A stretch of 18,270 nucleotides of DNA from Limosilactobacillus antri DSM 16041. GTDB lineage: Bacteria; Bacillota; Bacilli; Lactobacillales; Lactobacillaceae. Below are positions 6,497-15,136 of the stretch, piece by piece. Positions within the stretch are counted from its first letter, which is position 1, and every line of letters starts with the position of its first letter. Under the pieces are notes generated by a model. The model was not told where the DNA came from. It did not search any database and saw only the letters and a list, made by a program, of their open reading frames with translations. Where the stretch lies: NCBI RefSeq assembly GCF_000160835.1, contig NZ_GG700736.1, positions 21,486-39,755 on the forward strand, in the 5' to 3' direction. The translations under genes and the position numbers were made by a program.

Positions 6497-7294
6497 TTAA
6501 AAAATTATCTTGGTGACATCCCCGCTTGCTAGATGGTGAAACCGGTGCTGGTCGTCTTCGATCACTAGCCTAGCGTGGTCATCAATAGTTATGACTGTGC
6601 CAAGAATGACAGTGTGGTTCATGACTACCCGGACACAGTGACCAATCAATAGGGAATGCGCACGGTAATCCGTCAATAATCGTCCATCCTGATAGTGAAA
6701 AATGGTGTAAGTGAGCTGGTCGAGAAGGGCGGCCGCCAGCCGGTTGCGATCAACCGACCCGTTGGGATCGATGGCCCGGGCTACGGATTGTAACTTGGTA
6801 GGAAAGGTTGTGGTGGTCAGGTTAATGCCAATGCCGAGCACGCAGCAGGACTGATCAAGTGCTGGGCAAAAAATTAGTTCGTTCAAGATTCCAGCAACCT
6901 TTTGCTGTTCGATGTATAGGTCATTGACCCACTTTAGCCGAAAGTCATGGTACGGATAGAAGGTATGGAGGGCCCGGCGGATTGCTACGGCAACGCCGGT
7001 AGTAAAAAGGCCGATGTTAGCCAGTTGTGGGCTAAGTCGTGGTGGTAGGACCAGACTGAAGTAGAGCCCAGTGTTCTTGGGGGCGTAAAAAGGCCGGCCT
7101 CCCTTGCCGTAGGCCGCGGTCTGCTGGTCAGCAAAGAAGGCGATTGATTTATTTGGCCGTTGGTTTTTGACGTAGTGACGGGCTAGTAATTGGGTTGAGG
7201 GGGTAGTTGCTTTCACGATCACCTGACCGTTAAAGCGTGAACAAAAAAGACTTATCGCGCGTGTTGATAAGTCCTTGCTTTTAGGTATATTCAT
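6497..7294 (-). CDS. birA: Biotin-[acetyl-CoA carboxylase] ligase (BirA, short form)
   Basis: It makes biotinyl-AMP and attaches biotin to the lysine of BCCP (accB in this cluster), the activation step for acetyl-CoA carboxylase. The ~265-residue protein has the catalytic-domain motifs TTPSTQ, ADQQTAAYGKGGRPFYAP (the flexible biotin/AMP loop, a variant of GRGRRGR), LKWVNDLYIEQQKVAGIL (with the conserved KWPND-like motif and the lysine of KVAGIL) and GIGINL, and a C-terminal SH3-like cap. The ~60-residue N-terminal DNA-binding domain of E. coli-type BirA is absent, so it is a ligase without repressor role. ATG 7294 overlaps the last base of the fabI stop (TGATG); TTG 7297 immediately before it is an alternative start. 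It is the last gene of the cluster. Confidence 0.88.
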   Translation of the reverse strand: MNIPKSKDLSTRAISLFCSRFNGQVIVKATTPSTQLLARHYVKNQRPNKSIAFFADQQTAAYGKGGRPFYAPKNTGLYFSLVLPPRLSPQLANIGLFTTGVAVAIRRALHTFYPYHDFRLKWVNDLYIEQQKVAGILNELIFCPALDQSCCVLGIGINLTTTTFPTKLQSVARAIDPNGSVDRNRLAAALLDQLTYTIFHYQDGRLLTDYRAHSLLIGHCVRVVMNHTVILGTVITIDDHARLVIEDDQHRFHHLASGDVTKIIF

Positions 7295-8058
7295 CAAATA
7301 AGGTGCACTCCCTTATCAACATAAATGACGTCACCGACGACACCGGTTGATAGGTCGCTCATTAAAAATGCGCAGGTGTTACCGATCTGCTCCACGGTTA
7401 CACTATTACCATCGGCTGTCCGGTCCTCTGACATCTTCAACAGCTCACCATGACCCTTAATTCCCGTGACGGCCAGGGTCTTGATGGCCCCCGCCGAAAT
7501 GGCATTGACGCGTACACCGGCCGGCCCCAGATCACGGGCTAGGTAACGAACACTGGCTTCTAGGGCGGCCTTGGCAATCCCCATCACGTTATAGTTTGGA
7601 ATGGCCCGTTCTGATCCAAAGTAGGTTAGGGTCACGATACTAGCGGGATTCGTCAGCAGCTTAAACTGACTGGCTGCCTTTGCCACGGCGATCAGTGAAT
7701 ATGATGAAATGTCCTGAGCCAGGGCATAGCCGTCACGACTGGCGTTAAGAATAGACCCGCCCAGCTCATCCTTCTTGGCATAAGCAACGGCGTGAACAAT
7801 TCCATCAACGGTGCCGAACCGTTGATGGATGGTTGAAAATGCGTCCTGGATACTGTTATCGTCGGCAACATCACACTCGACCAGGTTGTCCGTTGCCTTG
7901 ACGAGACGGCTAACGCTACGCTTGAGCCGCTCGTTTTGGTAAGTGTAGATAATTGTTGCTCCCTGGGCCGCCATTGCTTGGGCACATCCCCAGGCAATGG
8001 AGTGTTTATTTGCCACACCCATTACAATAATCTTTTTGTCTGTTAAAATTCCTGCCAA
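7294..8058 (-). CDS. fabI: Enoyl-[acyl-carrier-protein] reductase (FabI type)
   Basis: It reduces trans-2-enoyl-ACP to acyl-ACP, the last step of each elongation cycle. It is a short-chain dehydrogenase with the FabI-type nucleotide loop GVANKHSIAWG instead of TGxxxGIG and the wide-spaced active site Y-x6-K (YNVMGIAK) preceded by YFGSERAIPN. The enzyme is therefore FabI rather than the flavoprotein FabK of streptococci. I place the start at TTG 8058: GGAGG (8070-8074) lies 11 bases upstream and the product begins MAGILTDKKIIVMG, like other FabI proteins. The longer ATG at 8076 overlaps the accA stop (TAATG), puts that GGAGG inside the gene and has no ribosome site of its own. The 254-residue length is normal. 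Confidence 0.92.
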   Translation of the reverse strand: MAGILTDKKIIVMGVANKHSIAWGCAQAMAAQGATIIYTYQNERLKRSVSRLVKATDNLVECDVADDNSIQDAFSTIHQRFGTVDGIVHAVAYAKKDELGGSILNASRDGYALAQDISSYSLIAVAKAASQFKLLTNPASIVTLTYFGSERAIPNYNVMGIAKAALEASVRYLARDLGPAGVRVNAISAGAIKTLAVTGIKGHGELLKMSEDRTADGNSVTVEQIGNTCAFLMSDLSTGVVGDVIYVDKGVHLI

Positions 8059-8075
8059 TTTAAAACTAACCTCCA

Positions 8076-8846
8076 TTAAAATTGTCGATAACGATCATGT
8101 CGCTGCCGTAGTAAGTCAGTGGTGCTTAATTTTTGCAGGTGGGAAATTTCCTGTTGGAGAATTTTGTCAATGTTGCTAAGCACCGCGGCATGGTCGGTGG
8201 GTTCTTCAATGATGCCATCAATGACCTTCTTGCGGAGCAGGTCTTCGGGAATCAGCTGCATAATTGCGGCAGCCTCATCGGCACGACTGCTGTCCTTCCA
8301 GAGGATTGAAGCAAAGCCCTCCGGCGAGAGGATGGAATAGGTACTATTTTCCAACATCCAAATCTGGTCACCGCAGGCCAGGGCAAGAGCTCCTCCGCTG
8401 CCTCCTTCACCAAGAATAATCGTGATGATTGGAGTCGGGACCTGACTGATTTCCAACAGGTTTTGTGCGATTGCCGCCCCCTGACCATGTTCCTCCGCTG
8501 ATTGTCCCGGATAGGCGCCGGGAGTATTAACGAGGCAGATGACGGGGCGGTGGAACTTGGCCGCCTGTTTGATCAGCCGTAAAGACTTGCGATAGCCTGC
8601 CGGAGTGAGGCAGCCGAAATGTTTGGCAATCCGCTCGGCAGCTGATTGTCCCCGGTCAGTCGTGATCACGGTCACAGGCAGATCATGAAATAGGCCTATG
8701 CCACCGATGATGGCGGGATCGTCTTCACCGAGGCGATCACCATGCAGCTCCGTAAAGTGGTTGATCAATGAGTGGATAATCTCGGGTCCTGTAACCTTAT
8801 GCAGATCGCGGGCCGCTGCCACAACTTGTCCAGCTTGTCTTTTCAC
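8076..8846 (-). CDS. accA: Acetyl-CoA carboxylase carboxyltransferase subunit alpha
   Basis: With AccD it transfers the carboxyl group from carboxybiotin on BCCP to acetyl-CoA, giving malonyl-CoA. It has the crotonase-like carboxyltransferase fold with INHFTELHGDRLGEDDPAI near the start, VNTPGAYPGQSAEEHGQG, and the oxyanion-hole region ILGEGGSGGALALA. The GTG at 8846 is the likelier start: GGAGGG, which forms the last codons of accD, is seven bases upstream. An ATG at 8861 in the same frame would lie inside the ribosome site (ATGGAGGG). The 256-residue form is short compared with E. coli AccA (about 319), as is common in lactobacilli. The stop overlaps the alternative fabI ATG. Confidence 0.92.
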   Translation of the reverse strand: MKRQAGQVVAAARDLHKVTGPEIIHSLINHFTELHGDRLGEDDPAIIGGIGLFHDLPVTVITTDRGQSAAERIAKHFGCLTPAGYRKSLRLIKQAAKFHRPVICLVNTPGAYPGQSAEEHGQGAAIAQNLLEISQVPTPIITIILGEGGSGGALALACGDQIWMLENSTYSILSPEGFASILWKDSSRADEAAAIMQLIPEDLLRKKVIDGIIEEPTDHAAVLSNIDKILQQEISHLQKLSTTDLLRQRHDRYRQF

Positions 8847-8850
8847 TTTG

Positions 8851-9687
8851 CTACCCTCCATACTTTAATAACCATTGCAGGGCTGATTTCTCTTCCTGCC
8901 GTTCCACGATCCGATCAATGAAACCATTTTTCAGCAGCGTTTCTGCATCCTGCAGGTCCTTGGGTATCCGCCGATGCATGATTTGTTCAATCACCCGGCG
9001 CCCCGCAAAGCCGACTAAGGAGTGAGGTTCGGCCAGGATGATATCTCCTTGCATGGCAAAGCTGGCCGTGACCCCACCGGTGGTGGGATCGGTCAAGACG
9101 GTAATGTAAAGCAGCCCTGCCGTAGAATGTTCCTTGATGGCCGTACTGATCTTGGCCATTTGCATTAAGGACAAGATGCCTTCCTGCATTCGAGCACCGC
9201 CAGAAGCCGTAAACAATATGACAGGGAGCCGGTCTTGGGTAGCCCGTTCAAATAGGCGGGTGATCTTTTCCCCAGTAACTGTTCCGAGGGACCCCATGAT
9301 GAAGTAGGGATCCATAATTCCTAGTCCAAAGTGCTGGTCGCCAATCTGGGCAGTTCCGGTAAGTACAGAGTCATTTAATGTCGTTTTCTGCCGACAGGTC
9401 GCAAGCTTTTGCTGGTAGTCGGGGAAGTTCAGCGGATCCTGGCTCAACAGGTCCTGATCAGTTTCGGTAAAGTCGTCGACTAACCAAGCAAGCCGTTGCC
9501 GGGCACCAATTCGAAAGCCAAAGTGGCAATGAGGACAAGTGTTGTACTGGTCAAGGTGCTTAGTGATGATTGCTGTTCCGCACTTTGGGCACTTTTGCCA
9601 AAGTCCATCTGGCACCTTAGCATCTGCCTGCTGGTCGGCCTTTATGTGGTGGGCACTGAGCGTATTATTTTGATCGTACAGGTTCAT
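8851..9687 (-). CDS. accD: Acetyl-CoA carboxylase carboxyltransferase subunit beta
   Basis: It is the partner of AccA in the carboxyltransferase. The 278-residue protein has the N-terminal four-cysteine zinc ribbon (C33-P-K-C36 ... C51-P-H-C54), found in bacterial AccD, followed by the crotonase-like core with FTASGGARMQEG, DPTTGGVTASFA and GFAGRRVIEQ. ATG 9687 lies inside the 3' end of accC (23-base overlap, different frame) with AAGGA nine bases upstream. Its last codons (TAT GGA GGG TAG) supply the ribosome site of accA. The accD-accA pair is thus tightly coupled, which suits a fixed-ratio complex. Confidence 0.93.
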   Translation of the reverse strand: MNLYDQNNTLSAHHIKADQQADAKVPDGLWQKCPKCGTAIITKHLDQYNTCPHCHFGFRIGARQRLAWLVDDFTETDQDLLSQDPLNFPDYQQKLATCRQKTTLNDSVLTGTAQIGDQHFGLGIMDPYFIMGSLGTVTGEKITRLFERATQDRLPVILFTASGGARMQEGILSLMQMAKISTAIKEHSTAGLLYITVLTDPTTGGVTASFAMQGDIILAEPHSLVGFAGRRVIEQIMHRRIPKDLQDAETLLKNGFIDRIVERQEEKSALQWLLKYGG

Positions 9688-11056
9688 CTTGACTTATCCT
9701 TTCTTTCCAAAGAGGTAGGAACTGTTTTTCAAGATAAGCAGTTGAAAACTGGCCGCTAATAAAAGTCGGATCGGTGAGCAGGGCCTGTTGAAAGGTCTGA
9801 TTGGTATTGATTCCGACAATGACCATTTCGTTCAATAACCGCTTAATCTTTTCGATTGCTTCTTCCCGGTTATGGCCGAGGGCGATGACCTTTGCAATCA
9901 TGGAATCATAGAAGGGGGTGACGGTTGCGCCCTGGTAAAGGGCGGTATCGATCCGCATCCCAAGGTTGCCGACGGGCAGATAAAGGTACTTAACCTGGCC
10001 GGTCGAAGGAATAAAACCGTGTTCCGCATCCTCAGCGTTGATCCGACACTCGATTGCCGCGCCCTGCAATTGGATATCTGATTGGTCAAAGGGGAGGGGA
10101 GCACCAGCCGCTACCCTGACTTGAGCCTTGACGATATCGATACCAGTGACCATCTCGGTGACTGTGTGCTCAACTTGAATCCGGGTATTCATCTCCATGA
10201 AGTAGAAATGATGGTCCTGATCCATCAGAAATTCGAGAGTCCCAGTATTGAGATAGTCAATCCCATTGACTGCCCGGAGCGCGATCTGCCCCAGCTCTTT
10301 CCGCTCTGTGGGAGTGATTAGCTTGCAGGGGCTCTCTTCCAGGACCTTTTGCTTGTTAATCTGGAGCGAGCAGTCCCGTTCAGGGAAATAGACACTGTGG
10401 CCAAACCGGTCCCGGAAAATCTGCATCTCGATGTGCTTAACATTTTCCATGATCTTTTCGATATACATTTGGTCGTTATCGAAAGAAAGGCGGGCCTCAC
10501 TCTGTGCTTCGTGAAAGACCGCCTTCATTTCCTGAGCATCCGTAACTCGGCGGATTCCCTTGCCACCGCCACCGGCAGCTGCCTTGATTAGAACTGGATA
10601 ACCAATTCGATCGGCAACCTCGATGGCCTCGTTCACATTATTAATATAGATATCACTACCTGGGATGACTGGAACACCGATCTTTTTCATCTGTTGACGA
10701 GCATGTTCCTTATTACCCATCAGGTCGATCGTTTGGGCTTGAGGACCGATGAAGGTGATGCCACACTCCTGGCACATTTCGGCAAATTGACTATTTTCCG
10801 AAAGAAAGCCAAAGCCGGGATGGATTGCTTGGGCCCCCGTACCAACCGCGGCCGCCAGGATATTCTGCATGTTGAGATAAGAATCCTGGGGACGGGGACC
10901 GCCAACACAGACGGCCTCGTCCGCAAGCTGGACGTGGAGACTTTCGCGATCAACCGTGGAGTAGATGGCAACCGACTTGATTCCAAGTTCATGCAGTGAA
11001 CGGATAATACGAACGGCGATTTCACCACGATTAGCAACTAAGACTTTTGTGAACAT
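9665..11056 (-). CDS. accC: Acetyl-CoA carboxylase, biotin carboxylase subunit
   Basis: It carboxylates the biotin on BCCP using bicarbonate and ATP. It is an ATP-grasp enzyme: N-terminal FTKVLVANRGEIAVRIIRS, the glycine-rich loop IKAAAGGGGKGIRRV, FPERDCS, and the active site FMEMNTRIQVEHTVTE (catalytic Arg and Glu), then the C-terminal RINAED segment. The start is ATG 11056 (MFTKVLVANRG), 14 bases after the fabZ2 stop. The frame is open up to ATG 11104, but that lies inside fabZ2 and would add 16 residues unlike the family. The ribosome site is weak (GGATGTGAG). The length of 463 residues is normal. The gene's end overlaps accD. Confidence 0.94.
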   Translation of the reverse strand: MFTKVLVANRGEIAVRIIRSLHELGIKSVAIYSTVDRESLHVQLADEAVCVGGPRPQDSYLNMQNILAAAVGTGAQAIHPGFGFLSENSQFAEMCQECGITFIGPQAQTIDLMGNKEHARQQMKKIGVPVIPGSDIYINNVNEAIEVADRIGYPVLIKAAAGGGGKGIRRVTDAQEMKAVFHEAQSEARLSFDNDQMYIEKIMENVKHIEMQIFRDRFGHSVYFPERDCSLQINKQKVLEESPCKLITPTERKELGQIALRAVNGIDYLNTGTLEFLMDQDHHFYFMEMNTRIQVEHTVTEMVTGIDIVKAQVRVAAGAPLPFDQSDIQLQGAAIECRINAEDAEHGFIPSTGQVKYLYLPVGNLGMRIDTALYQGATVTPFYDSMIAKVIALGHNREEAIEKIKRLLNEMVIVGINTNQTFQQALLTDPTFISGQFSTAYLEKQFLPLWKERISQDEPVRSK

Positions 11057-11070
11057 ATGCGTCTCACATC

Positions 11071-11505
11071 CTAACCAATAAAGAATGTTAATTCGGCCGA
11101 ACAAGCCCGTTCACCATCAACGGTGGCCTCGGCCTTGCCAATTCCAATGTTGTGACGAATCTTGGTCAAATGAACCGACAGCTTCATCGTGTCGCCAGGC
11201 CGAACAACTCGGCGAAATTTGGCAGACTGGATCCCGCCGAAGTAAGCGGTCTTTCCTTTAAATTGTGGGGCAGATAGCAAAGCCACCGCGCCAGTCTGGG
11301 CCAGTGATTCGACGATCAGTGCGCCTGGTAGGACTGGATTGTGCGGGAAGTGACCGTTGAAGACTTCTTCGTGAACAGTTACGTTACGCTTGGCAATGGC
11401 CATCTCCCCCGGGACCACTTCTTCGACCCGGTCAATCAATAGCATCGGGTAGCGGTGTGGGATAACTTGTTGGATCTTTTCAGACACCCAATTAACTTTT
11501 GTCAT
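11071..11505 (-). CDS. fabZ: 3-hydroxyacyl-[ACP] dehydratase (FabZ), second copy
   Basis: It dehydrates 3-hydroxyacyl-ACP to trans-2-enoyl-ACP. It is a hot-dog fold protein of 144 residues with the catalytic pair H52 (GHFPHNPVLPG) and E66 (IVESLAQTGA) and an N-terminal IPHRYPMLLIDRV. ATG 11505 follows GGAGG in the 3' end of accB, with one base between the genes. A second dehydratase is encoded at 16638-17084; this copy is placed among the acc genes as in other lactobacilli, where it is often called fabZ2. The HRYPMLLIDR form of the N-terminus is that of ordinary FabZ, so I take this as the housekeeping dehydratase. The division of labour with the other copy is inferred. Confidence 0.92.
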   Translation of the reverse strand: MTKVNWVSEKIQQVIPHRYPMLLIDRVEEVVPGEMAIAKRNVTVHEEVFNGHFPHNPVLPGALIVESLAQTGAVALLSAPQFKGKTAYFGGIQSAKFRRVVRPGDTMKLSVHLTKIRHNIGIGKAEATVDGERACSAELTFFIG

Positions 11506-11506
11506 A

Positions 11507-11950
11507 CTACTTTGCCTCCGTTATTGTGAAAAGAGACTGGTCACATTCAACCAGTTCGCCGTTATCAACGTCGATTGATGTGACGACCCCGTCGACATCG
11601 CTCTTAATCTCGGTCATCATTTTCATTGCTTCAACTACGCAGACGATATCTCCCTTATGGATATGCTGGCCGACCGTGACGTACGGTGGCTGCTTAGGCT
11701 TAGCCTGGAGATAGACCGTTCCGACGAGGGGGGCCTTGATCTGATGACGGTTGTCAGAAGCTGTGTCAGCCGTTGCGGAAGTCGTCGATCCAGTTTGATT
11801 GTTGACTGTCGCGGCGTCGGCAGTTGGCTGCTGGATTGATTGCTGATTTTTGCTTAGATATAAATGAAAATCATGATCGTCAATCTTTAATTCACGGGCC
11901 GAGGATTGCTCAAACTCATGTATTAATTTTTGCAGTTCATCAAATTGCAA
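11507..11950 (-). CDS. accB: Biotin carboxyl carrier protein of acetyl-CoA carboxylase
   Basis: BCCP carries biotin between the biotin carboxylase and the carboxyltransferase. The 147-residue protein has an N-terminal helix (DELQKLIHEFEQSSARELKI), a low-complexity Gln/Thr/Ala linker (about residues 36-70) and the C-terminal biotinyl domain (71-147) with the target lysine K110 in VEAMKMM and the conserved APLVGTVY. The start is TTG 11950, seven bases after the fabF stop, with GGGGG ten bases upstream inside the fabF 3' end; no in-frame ATG is near. BirA in the same cluster should biotinylate it. Confidence 0.93.
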   Translation of the reverse strand: MQFDELQKLIHEFEQSSARELKIDDHDFHLYLSKNQQSIQQPTADAATVNNQTGSTTSATADTASDNRHQIKAPLVGTVYLQAKPKQPPYVTVGQHIHKGDIVCVVEAMKMMTEIKSDVDGVVTSIDVDNGELVECDQSLFTITEAK

Positions 11951-11957
11951 TTAATTG

Positions 11958-13190
11958 TTACCCCCATTTCCGAAAAGCGAGGACGGCGTTATGACCACCG
12001 AAGCCGAAGGAATTGCTTAGGGCATACTGGGCCTCTGGGGCCGCCTGATTATCCTCACTAACCAAATTAATATTGCATTCGGGATCCTGGTGGAAACAGC
12101 CCACGTTTTGGGGCAGTTGTCCCCGCTTTAAGGCGGCAACGGTAATCACAGCTTCAATGGCTCCTGCCGCACCGAGCAGGTGACCGGTCATCCCCTTGGT
12201 GGAACTGACCAGGACCTGGTTATCTGGTCCAAAAACCTTGTTGATAGCCAGGGACTCACCGCTGTCGTTGGCGTGGGTGGCTGTCCCGTGCGCGTTAATG
12301 TAGTCAACTGCCTGGGGCTGGATACCAGCCTCAGCAATGGCCTGTTGCATGGCCCGGGCAGCACCTTTTCCTTCAGGATCTGGTGCAGTAATGTGATATG
12401 CGTCCCCAGTTGTGCCGTAGCCGACCACTTCACCGAGAATACGGGCGCCGCGATGTTGGGCGTGTTCTAGGCTTTCAAGGACTAGGGTTCCAGCACCTTC
12501 GCCGAGTACAAAACCGTTCCGGTCGCGGTCGAAAGGCAGGGAGGCAGCTTGGGGATCAGTGCTCGTGGAGAGGGCACTGAGAGCTGCAAAGCCAGAAATC
12601 CCAATTTTGTTGACTGATGCCTCGGCTCCGCCAGCGATCATCACTGTAGCCCGGCCATCTTGAATTTGCCGGTAGGCTTCGCCAATGGCATTCGTTCCAG
12701 TCGCACAAGCGGTGGTAACGGAACTGCAGATGTTCTGAGCATCAAAGCGGATGGCAATGTTACCGGCAGCCATGTTTGAGATGGCCATCGGGACGAAGAG
12801 CGGTGATACCCGCCGGGGACCCTTGTCATGCATCTTGATAACTTGTTCCTGAATGGTGGTTAAACCACCAATCCCTGAGCCATAAATGACCCCCATTTCT
12901 TCGGGATTGGTGTTGTCGGCGTTGATGCCAGCCATCTCGACAGCTTCAGCCGCAGTTTGAACGGCGTACTGGGAATAAAGGTCCATCCGGCGAGCGGCTT
13001 TTTTACCAACCATGGCCCGCGGATCGAAATCGTCGATCTCCCCAGCCACCGTAATTCCGGTGTCATGGGCATCAAATTTACTAATTTTCTTAATTCCGAC
13101 CTTACCTGCTAATGTGTTGGCAACAAAAGCGTCGAGGCCATTCCCATTGGGGGCGATTACGCCCATTCCAGTAATTACTACCCGATTCAT
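11958..13190 (-). CDS. fabF: 3-oxoacyl-[ACP] synthase II
   Basis: It is a condensing enzyme that extends acyl-ACP with malonyl-ACP. The 410-residue thiolase-fold protein has the Cys-His-His triad C162 (VTTACATGTNAI), H301 (NAHGTATHANDS) and H337 (KGMTGHLLGAAGA), with K332, and the C-terminal NSFGFGGHNAVL. It starts MNRVVITGMGVIAPNG. ATG 13190 has AGGTGA seven bases upstream, ten bases after the fabG stop. No FabB/FabO-type second long-chain synthase is in the window, so this enzyme probably serves both saturated and unsaturated branches unless a second gene lies elsewhere. Confidence 0.95.
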   Translation of the reverse strand: MNRVVITGMGVIAPNGNGLDAFVANTLAGKVGIKKISKFDAHDTGITVAGEIDDFDPRAMVGKKAARRMDLYSQYAVQTAAEAVEMAGINADNTNPEEMGVIYGSGIGGLTTIQEQVIKMHDKGPRRVSPLFVPMAISNMAAGNIAIRFDAQNICSSVTTACATGTNAIGEAYRQIQDGRATVMIAGGAEASVNKIGISGFAALSALSTSTDPQAASLPFDRDRNGFVLGEGAGTLVLESLEHAQHRGARILGEVVGYGTTGDAYHITAPDPEGKGAARAMQQAIAEAGIQPQAVDYINAHGTATHANDSGESLAINKVFGPDNQVLVSSTKGMTGHLLGAAGAIEAVITVAALKRGQLPQNVGCFHQDPECNINLVSEDNQAAPEAQYALSNSFGFGGHNAVLAFRKWG

Positions 13191-13200
13191 TTTTTCACCT

Positions 13201-13932
13201 CTAAATGGTCATTCCGCCATCAACTACAATTGTCTGACCCGTAATGTAATCGTTCTGTGCCAGGAAAACGGCGGTTTGAGCGACCTCATTAACGGTACCG
13301 AAACGGTTGGCGGGAATTTGGTTGAGAATCTGTTGCTGAGCGCGGGATGAGAGTGCTGCGGTCATGTCGCTTTGAATCATTCCCGGAGCGATAGCGTTGC
13401 ACCGGATTCCGCGAAGCGCCCCTTCCCGCGCGGTGGTCTTTGTCAGGCCGATGATCCCCGCTTTGCTAGCGGCGTAATTAGCTTGGCCGATATTACCATG
13501 AAGCCCGACTACGCTGGCGAGGTTGATGAAGCAACCGTGCTGTTGTTTGTACATCTTTTTAAGCAGGGCCTGAGTTAGCAAGAAAGGACTCCGAAGGTTG
13601 ACGTTGATTACGGAATCAAAGTCGGCTTGATTCATGCTGACCAGCAACTTATCATTATTAATTCCGGCATTGTTAACTACGACATCGATTTGGCCGTATT
13701 GGTCCCAGGCGTCCTTGGCAAACTGCTTGAGGGCTGTCGGGTTTGCCAGGTCAGCCGTAAGAAAGGCGTACCTGGCATTGACTGCTGTCAGCCGGTCCTT
13801 GATGTCTTCGCCAAGGGGGTGTCGACCATGCAGAATGACCCGACTACCTGCTTTTGCAAAGGCTAGGGCTGTGGCTGCTCCGATGCCGCGTGTGCTCCCG
13901 GTAACGAGCACGACTTTATCTTTTAAATCCAT
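13201..13932 (-). CDS. fabG: 3-oxoacyl-[ACP] reductase
   Basis: It is the NADPH-dependent reductase that turns 3-oxoacyl-ACP into 3-hydroxyacyl-ACP. It is a classic short-chain dehydrogenase of 243 residues: TGSTRGIG (11-18), NNAG (87-90), and the triad S140, Y153 and K157 (ANYAASKAG), ending QTIVVDGGMTI. ATG 13932 lies ten bases inside the 3' end of fabD, so the two genes overlap, and it precedes fabF by ten bases. Confidence 0.95.
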   Translation of the reverse strand: MDLKDKVVLVTGSTRGIGAATALAFAKAGSRVILHGRHPLGEDIKDRLTAVNARYAFLTADLANPTALKQFAKDAWDQYGQIDVVVNNAGINNDKLLVSMNQADFDSVINVNLRSPFLLTQALLKKMYKQQHGCFINLASVVGLHGNIGQANYAASKAGIIGLTKTTAREGALRGIRCNAIAPGMIQSDMTAALSSRAQQQILNQIPANRFGTVNEVAQTAVFLAQNDYITGQTIVVDGGMTI

Positions 13933-14852
13933 TCCTGATGCTCCTTAACGTAATTTTCGTAATCCGTCATGGTAGCAATATTTGCCCGCTGAAGATTGCG
14001 ATCAACCTGCCGAGCAAAGTGCGAAAGGGCCTTCCCCGGACCAATTTCGAGCGTCTGATCGATCTTTTCGTGGTCGATCAAGTATTGCAGATCCTCTCCA
14101 AAGTGGGTCGGGACGGCTAACTGTCGTTCCAAAATTTCGGAAAGGTTATCAGCGGTGAATGGGTAAACCGTCGTATTACTGATGACAGGAACCTGTGGTG
14201 TGGCAAAAGTGACCGTTGCTAGACGATCATGCATCTTTTGCCGTGCATTATTAAATAGTGGGGTATGAAAAGCCCCACTAACTCGCAGAATAACGATTTT
14301 CTTTGCTGCCTTGGCCGTCTTGAGCTGCGAAACAGCCGTTTTTAGTTCAGCAACAGGCCCCCCGATTACTAGTTGGTGGGGGGAGTTGTAATTGGCAACC
14401 TGTACTGCTGATGTGGCCAACACCTGGTTAACCACCTTTTCCTGGGGGTCAACCAGAGCGGCTAACCCACTAGCTTGGGCATCAGCGTCGGTCTGCATGT
14501 AACGGCCACGGTCAGCCAGCAGCTTAAAACCGTCTGCGGCCGAGACTGCCTTATCAGCTAACAGGGCGGCATATTCACCGAGCGAAAGGCCAACCATTCC
14601 AGCAACTGGCAGCTTCGGCAGGTCCCGGCGCAGCATTCGGTAAAGACCGTAGCTGACGGTTACCAGGGCTGGCTGTACGTTTGCTGTCTGGTCGAGTTCG
14701 CCATGTTCACTACGAAGGATCGTGGTGATGTCTAAACCAGTGGCGGCACTTGCTTCAGCGACCGTCTGGGCAAAGAGGGGATCGACCAGCAGATCAAGCC
14801 CCATCCCCGGTTTATGGGCACCCTGGCCGCTAAAAAGAATCCCGATTTTCAT
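13923..14852 (-). CDS. fabD: Malonyl-CoA:ACP transacylase
   Basis: It moves malonate from CoA to AcpP, feeding the condensing enzymes. The 309-residue protein has FSGQGAHKPGMG at the N-terminus, the nucleophile S90 in GLSLGEYAAL, and the catalytic H196 in GAFHTPLF. ATG 14852 overlaps the last base of the acpP stop (TAATG), with AAGGA close upstream, so translation is probably coupled to acpP. The last codons overlap fabG. Confidence 0.94.
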   Translation of the reverse strand: MKIGILFSGQGAHKPGMGLDLLVDPLFAQTVAEASAATGLDITTILRSEHGELDQTANVQPALVTVSYGLYRMLRRDLPKLPVAGMVGLSLGEYAALLADKAVSAADGFKLLADRGRYMQTDADAQASGLAALVDPQEKVVNQVLATSAVQVANYNSPHQLVIGGPVAELKTAVSQLKTAKAAKKIVILRVSGAFHTPLFNNARQKMHDRLATVTFATPQVPVISNTTVYPFTADNLSEILERQLAVPTHFGEDLQYLIDHEKIDQTLEIGPGKALSHFARQVDRNLQRANIATMTDYENYVKEHQEWI

Positions 14853-15103
14853 TAGTTATCCTTTGCGGCCAGTTGCTTGGCAACCAGGTCCACTACGTCG
14901 CTGATTGTTTCCGCCTTGGCGTTGTCGTCATCTAGTTCGATATCAAACTTGTCTTCCAGTTCGTTCATGATTTCGAAAACGTCCAGACTGTCCGCGTTCA
15001 GGTCGTTTTGAATGCTGGTGTCCATGCTAATTTTGTCTGCGTCAGTGTCCAATTCATCAGCAGCAATTGATTGAACAGTTTCAAAAATTTCTTCTTTAGT
15101 CAC
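14852..15103 (-). CDS. acpP: Acyl carrier protein
   Basis: This small acidic carrier of the growing acyl chain has 83 residues. S39 in NADSLDVFEI is the site for the 4'-phosphopantetheine arm. The helix II recognition segment (DSLDVFEIMNELEDKFDIELDD) is typical. The start is GTG 15103 with AGAGAGG nine bases upstream. It stands between fabH (33-base gap) and fabD (overlap). Confidence 0.95.
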   Translation of the reverse strand: MTKEEIFETVQSIAADELDTDADKISMDTSIQNDLNADSLDVFEIMNELEDKFDIELDDDNAKAETISDVVDLVAKQLAAKDN

Positions 15104-15136
15104 AATAAAAACCTCTCTTATATTTATTAATGTAAT

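Noticed and set aside
8058..8076. ATG 8076 as the fabI start
   Set aside because: It has no upstream ribosome site and places the GGAGG inside the gene; TTG 8058 gives the usual FabI N-terminus.
9872..10591. Several plus-strand frames inside accC and similar ones inside fabF, fabG and fabD
   Set aside because: All are shadows opposite strong, motif-confirmed genes and lack ribosome sites.
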